Assembly: GCA_012797215.1 (NCBI GenBank)
Contig: JAAZPN010000048.1
Location: 1-6,090, forward strand
DNA: 6,090 nucleotides
From: Chloroflexota bacterium
GTDB taxonomy: Bacteria > Chloroflexota > Anaerolineae > Anaerolineales > Anaerolineaceae
Direction: 5' to 3'
The position numbers and the translations under genes are program-made. How positions within the stretch are numbered: position 1 is the stretch's first letter; the number at the start of each line of letters is the position of its first letter. This document shows, piece by piece, positions 5,946 to 6,090 of the stretch. Under the pieces are notes generated by a model, which did not search any database, was not told the origin of the DNA, and saw only the letters and a list, made by a program, of their open reading frames with translations.

Positions 5946-6090
5946 CTACTCTCCAAATGTGTTTTTTAGTTTTTCAGCTGTTTCCAGAGCTTTTTGCGCT
6001 AACAAAGGTTGATTATCGGCCGCGGAAAGGCGGGCAAAGAACTCCCAAAGCGGCTGATTTTCGGGGTTTGTATCCAGGCGCGAACGCAAA
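5946..6090 (-). CDS. C-terminal end of an unidentified protein (gene enters from beyond the right edge)
   Basis: An open - strand frame runs from the window edge to a TAG at 5948-5946 and gives 47 residues, from LRSRLDTNPENQPLWEFF to EKLKNTFGE. The tail is Ala/Leu/Lys/Glu-rich and predicted helical (about residues 28-43), which could suit a TPR-like or other helical protein, but I do not recognise the family. The reasons to call it a gene are the clean open frame, its stop 1 nt before the ndk start, and the ndk ribosome site inside its last codons, which together look like an operon junction. The other frame checked in this stretch stops after about 25 codons. Its function cannot be read from this fragment. 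Confidence 0.72.
   Translation of the reverse strand, partial: LRSRLDTNPENQPLWEFFARLSAADNQPLLAQKALETAEKLKNTFGE
5949..5954 (-). promoter_or_regulatory. ndk: Ribosome binding site of ndk, inside the preceding gene
   Basis: GGAGAG on the - strand, with six bases between GGAG and the ATG at 5944. It lies in the last codons (Gly-Glu) of the upstream gene, so ribosomes finishing that gene are placed at the ndk start. It decides the ATG over the in-frame TTG at 5956. Confidence 0.85.

Noticed and set aside
5945..5956. TTG start adding four residues to Ndk
   Set aside because: It overlaps the Shine-Dalgarno of the ATG at 5944, and the ATG gives the usual Ndk N-terminus.

Overview
The window looks like an ordinary chromosomal stretch from a moderately GC-rich bacterium. 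My best guess is Chloroflexota, probably class Anaerolineae (confidence about 0.6). This rests on a lipoprotein with a Pro/Thr-rich linker after its lipobox, typical of that group, and on the general character of the pyruvate phosphate dikinase, the DUF2007 domain and the arsenate-reductase-like enzyme. There is no rRNA or other marker to settle the lineage. I see no mobile element, CRISPR array or tRNA.

Layout: (1) The left third, on the + strand, is the 3' three quarters of a pyruvate, phosphate dikinase gene (ppdK). It runs in from outside the window and ends at 2037 before a strong hairpin terminator at 2054-2085. (2) Convergent to it, on the - strand, is one large gene (2157-4649) for an 830-residue lipoprotein. 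It has an N-terminal TPR-like superhelix and a C-terminal Slt70-type lytic transglycosylase domain. Upstream of it lies a near-consensus sigma-70 promoter whose predicted start point falls on the A of the ATG, so the gene is probably transcribed without a leader. (3) After a second hairpin terminator (about 4709-4737) comes a tightly packed - strand operon, read right to left: the 3' end of an unidentified gene (from beyond 6090), ndk (nucleoside diphosphate kinase), and a fusion of a DUF2007 domain to an arsenate reductase / low-molecular-weight phosphatase domain. The junctions are 1 nt apart and then a 4-nt ATGA overlap.

Functionally, ppdK interconverts pyruvate and PEP, ndk balances NTP pools, the transglycosylase trims peptidoglycan at the membrane face, and the fusion protein is probably a thioredoxin-dependent arsenate reductase or phosphatase with an added ligand-sensing or partner-binding domain. 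The three transcription units look independent. No complete new system is visible. The points most worth following are the predicted leaderless promoter, the DUF2007-ArsC fusion in an ndk operon, and an insertion of about 50 residues in the PEP-binding domain of the dikinase.
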